A stretch of DNA of 6,245 nt, from NCBI GenBank assembly GCA_900554845.1, contig USIY01000138.1, positions 1 through 6,245 of the forward strand. Direction: 5' to 3'. The position numbers and the translations under genes are program-made. Below the pieces are notes generated by a model. It saw only the letters and a list, made by a program, of their open reading frames with translations, made no database searches and was not told the DNA's origin. This document shows, one piece after another, positions 5,969-6,245 of the stretch. Source of the stretch: an uncultured Bacteroidales bacterium. GTDB taxonomy: Bacteria > Bacteroidota > Bacteroidia > Bacteroidales > Muribaculaceae. Position 1 is the first letter of the stretch, and each line of letters opens with the position of its first letter.

Positions 5969-6245
5969 ATGGGCAAGCTGTATATAGTGCCGACGCCGAT
6001 CGGCAATCTGGAGGATATGACTTTCCGCGCCGTTCGTGTGTTGAAAGAGGCGGACGTGATTCTTGCCGAGGACACGCGGACCAGTTCCGTGCTGTTGAGG
6101 CATTACGACATACATACACCCTTGCGCGCGCATCATAAGAACAACGAGCACAAGACCGTGGAGGGAATAGTCCGCGAGCTCGAGGGTGGCGCTGTGATGG
6201 CTCTTGTGTCGGACGCCGGAACTCCGGGCATTTCCGATCCGGGGT
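5969..6245 (+). CDS. rsmI: 16S rRNA (cytidine(1402)-2'-O)-methyltransferase, N-terminal part (gene continues past window)
   Basis: The first 92 codons of RsmI, which uses S-adenosylmethionine to methylate the 2'-O of C1402 in the decoding centre of 16S rRNA, working alongside RsmH at the same nucleotide. The family's N-terminal landmarks are all present: IVPTPIGNLEDMTFRA (residues 6-21), AEDTRTS (33-39), HHKNNEHK (55-62) and the SAM-binding loop SDAGTPGISDPG (81-92). These identify the tetrapyrrole-methylase fold and specifically the RsmI branch. The ATG at 5969 gives the standard MGKLYIVPTP start and lies 6 bases after the upstream stop, with no Shine-Dalgarno sequence. The frame is open to the window edge; the missing part should be well over 100 residues. 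Confidence 0.97.
   Translation, partial: MGKLYIVPTPIGNLEDMTFRAVRVLKEADVILAEDTRTSSVLLRHYDIHTPLRAHHKNNEHKTVEGIVRELEGGAVMALVSDAGTPGISDPG

Noticed and set aside
5600..6151. Open frame of 183 codons on the - strand
   Set aside because: It spans the opposite strand of two real genes (the unknown protein and rsmI) and shows no motif; it is a mirror of their codon use.
1..6245. A defence island, toxin-antitoxin, CRISPR or mobile system
   Set aside because: All strongly supported genes belong to transport, cell-wall, unknown or rRNA-modification families; no repeats-spacers, transposase, integrase, nuclease or terminal inverted repeats were seen.

Overview
The window looks like ordinary chromosomal DNA of a Bacteroidales bacterium, possibly a Muribaculaceae-like or similar moderately GC-rich gut lineage. 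Four observations support this: promoters of the Bacteroidetes type (TAnnTTTG with an upstream TTG), translation starts without Shine-Dalgarno sequences, a signal peptide ending in Ala-Gln, and GC-rich genes separated by short AT-rich gaps. The genus cannot be fixed from the sequence alone. No RNA gene, insertion sequence, CRISPR array or phage gene was found, and no stretch of 300 bases lacks a gene.

The left two thirds (1-4038) is read leftwards and looks like one operon. The order of transcription is an AI-2E/PerM-family membrane protein, a CPA2-type cation:proton antiporter with two C-terminal RCK_C domains, and then a small unrecognised lipoprotein that runs off the left edge. The first two genes overlap by the 4-base ATGA stop/start. 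The lipoprotein follows after a 59-base AT-rich gap holding four tandem copies of a 9-bp unit, so it may have its own expression control.

A 96-base divergent promoter region (4039-4134) separates this operon from a rightward cluster. It carries two perfect TAnnTTTG boxes on the + strand and one near-consensus promoter on the - strand, interleaved with each other. The + strand box with the best partner element lies so close to the downstream ATG that its transcript would be almost leaderless.

The right third (4135-6245) is read rightwards. It encodes a short PBP4-type D-alanyl-D-alanine carboxypeptidase/endopeptidase (DacB), a small acidic protein of unknown function whose start overlaps the dacB stop within an ATGAAA-type hexamer repeat, and the first 92 codons of rsmI (16S rRNA C1402 2'-O-methyltransferase).

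Functionally, the left operon suggests ion and pH homeostasis at the inner membrane, and the right cluster joins periplasmic peptidoglycan trimming to ribosome modification. I see no clear new defence or mobile system. The most notable points are the DacB that lacks an internal domain, the antiporter with an extra membrane module between its transporter core and RCK_C domains, the tight pairing of an AI-2E protein with a cation antiporter, and the two short tandem repeats at gene junctions.
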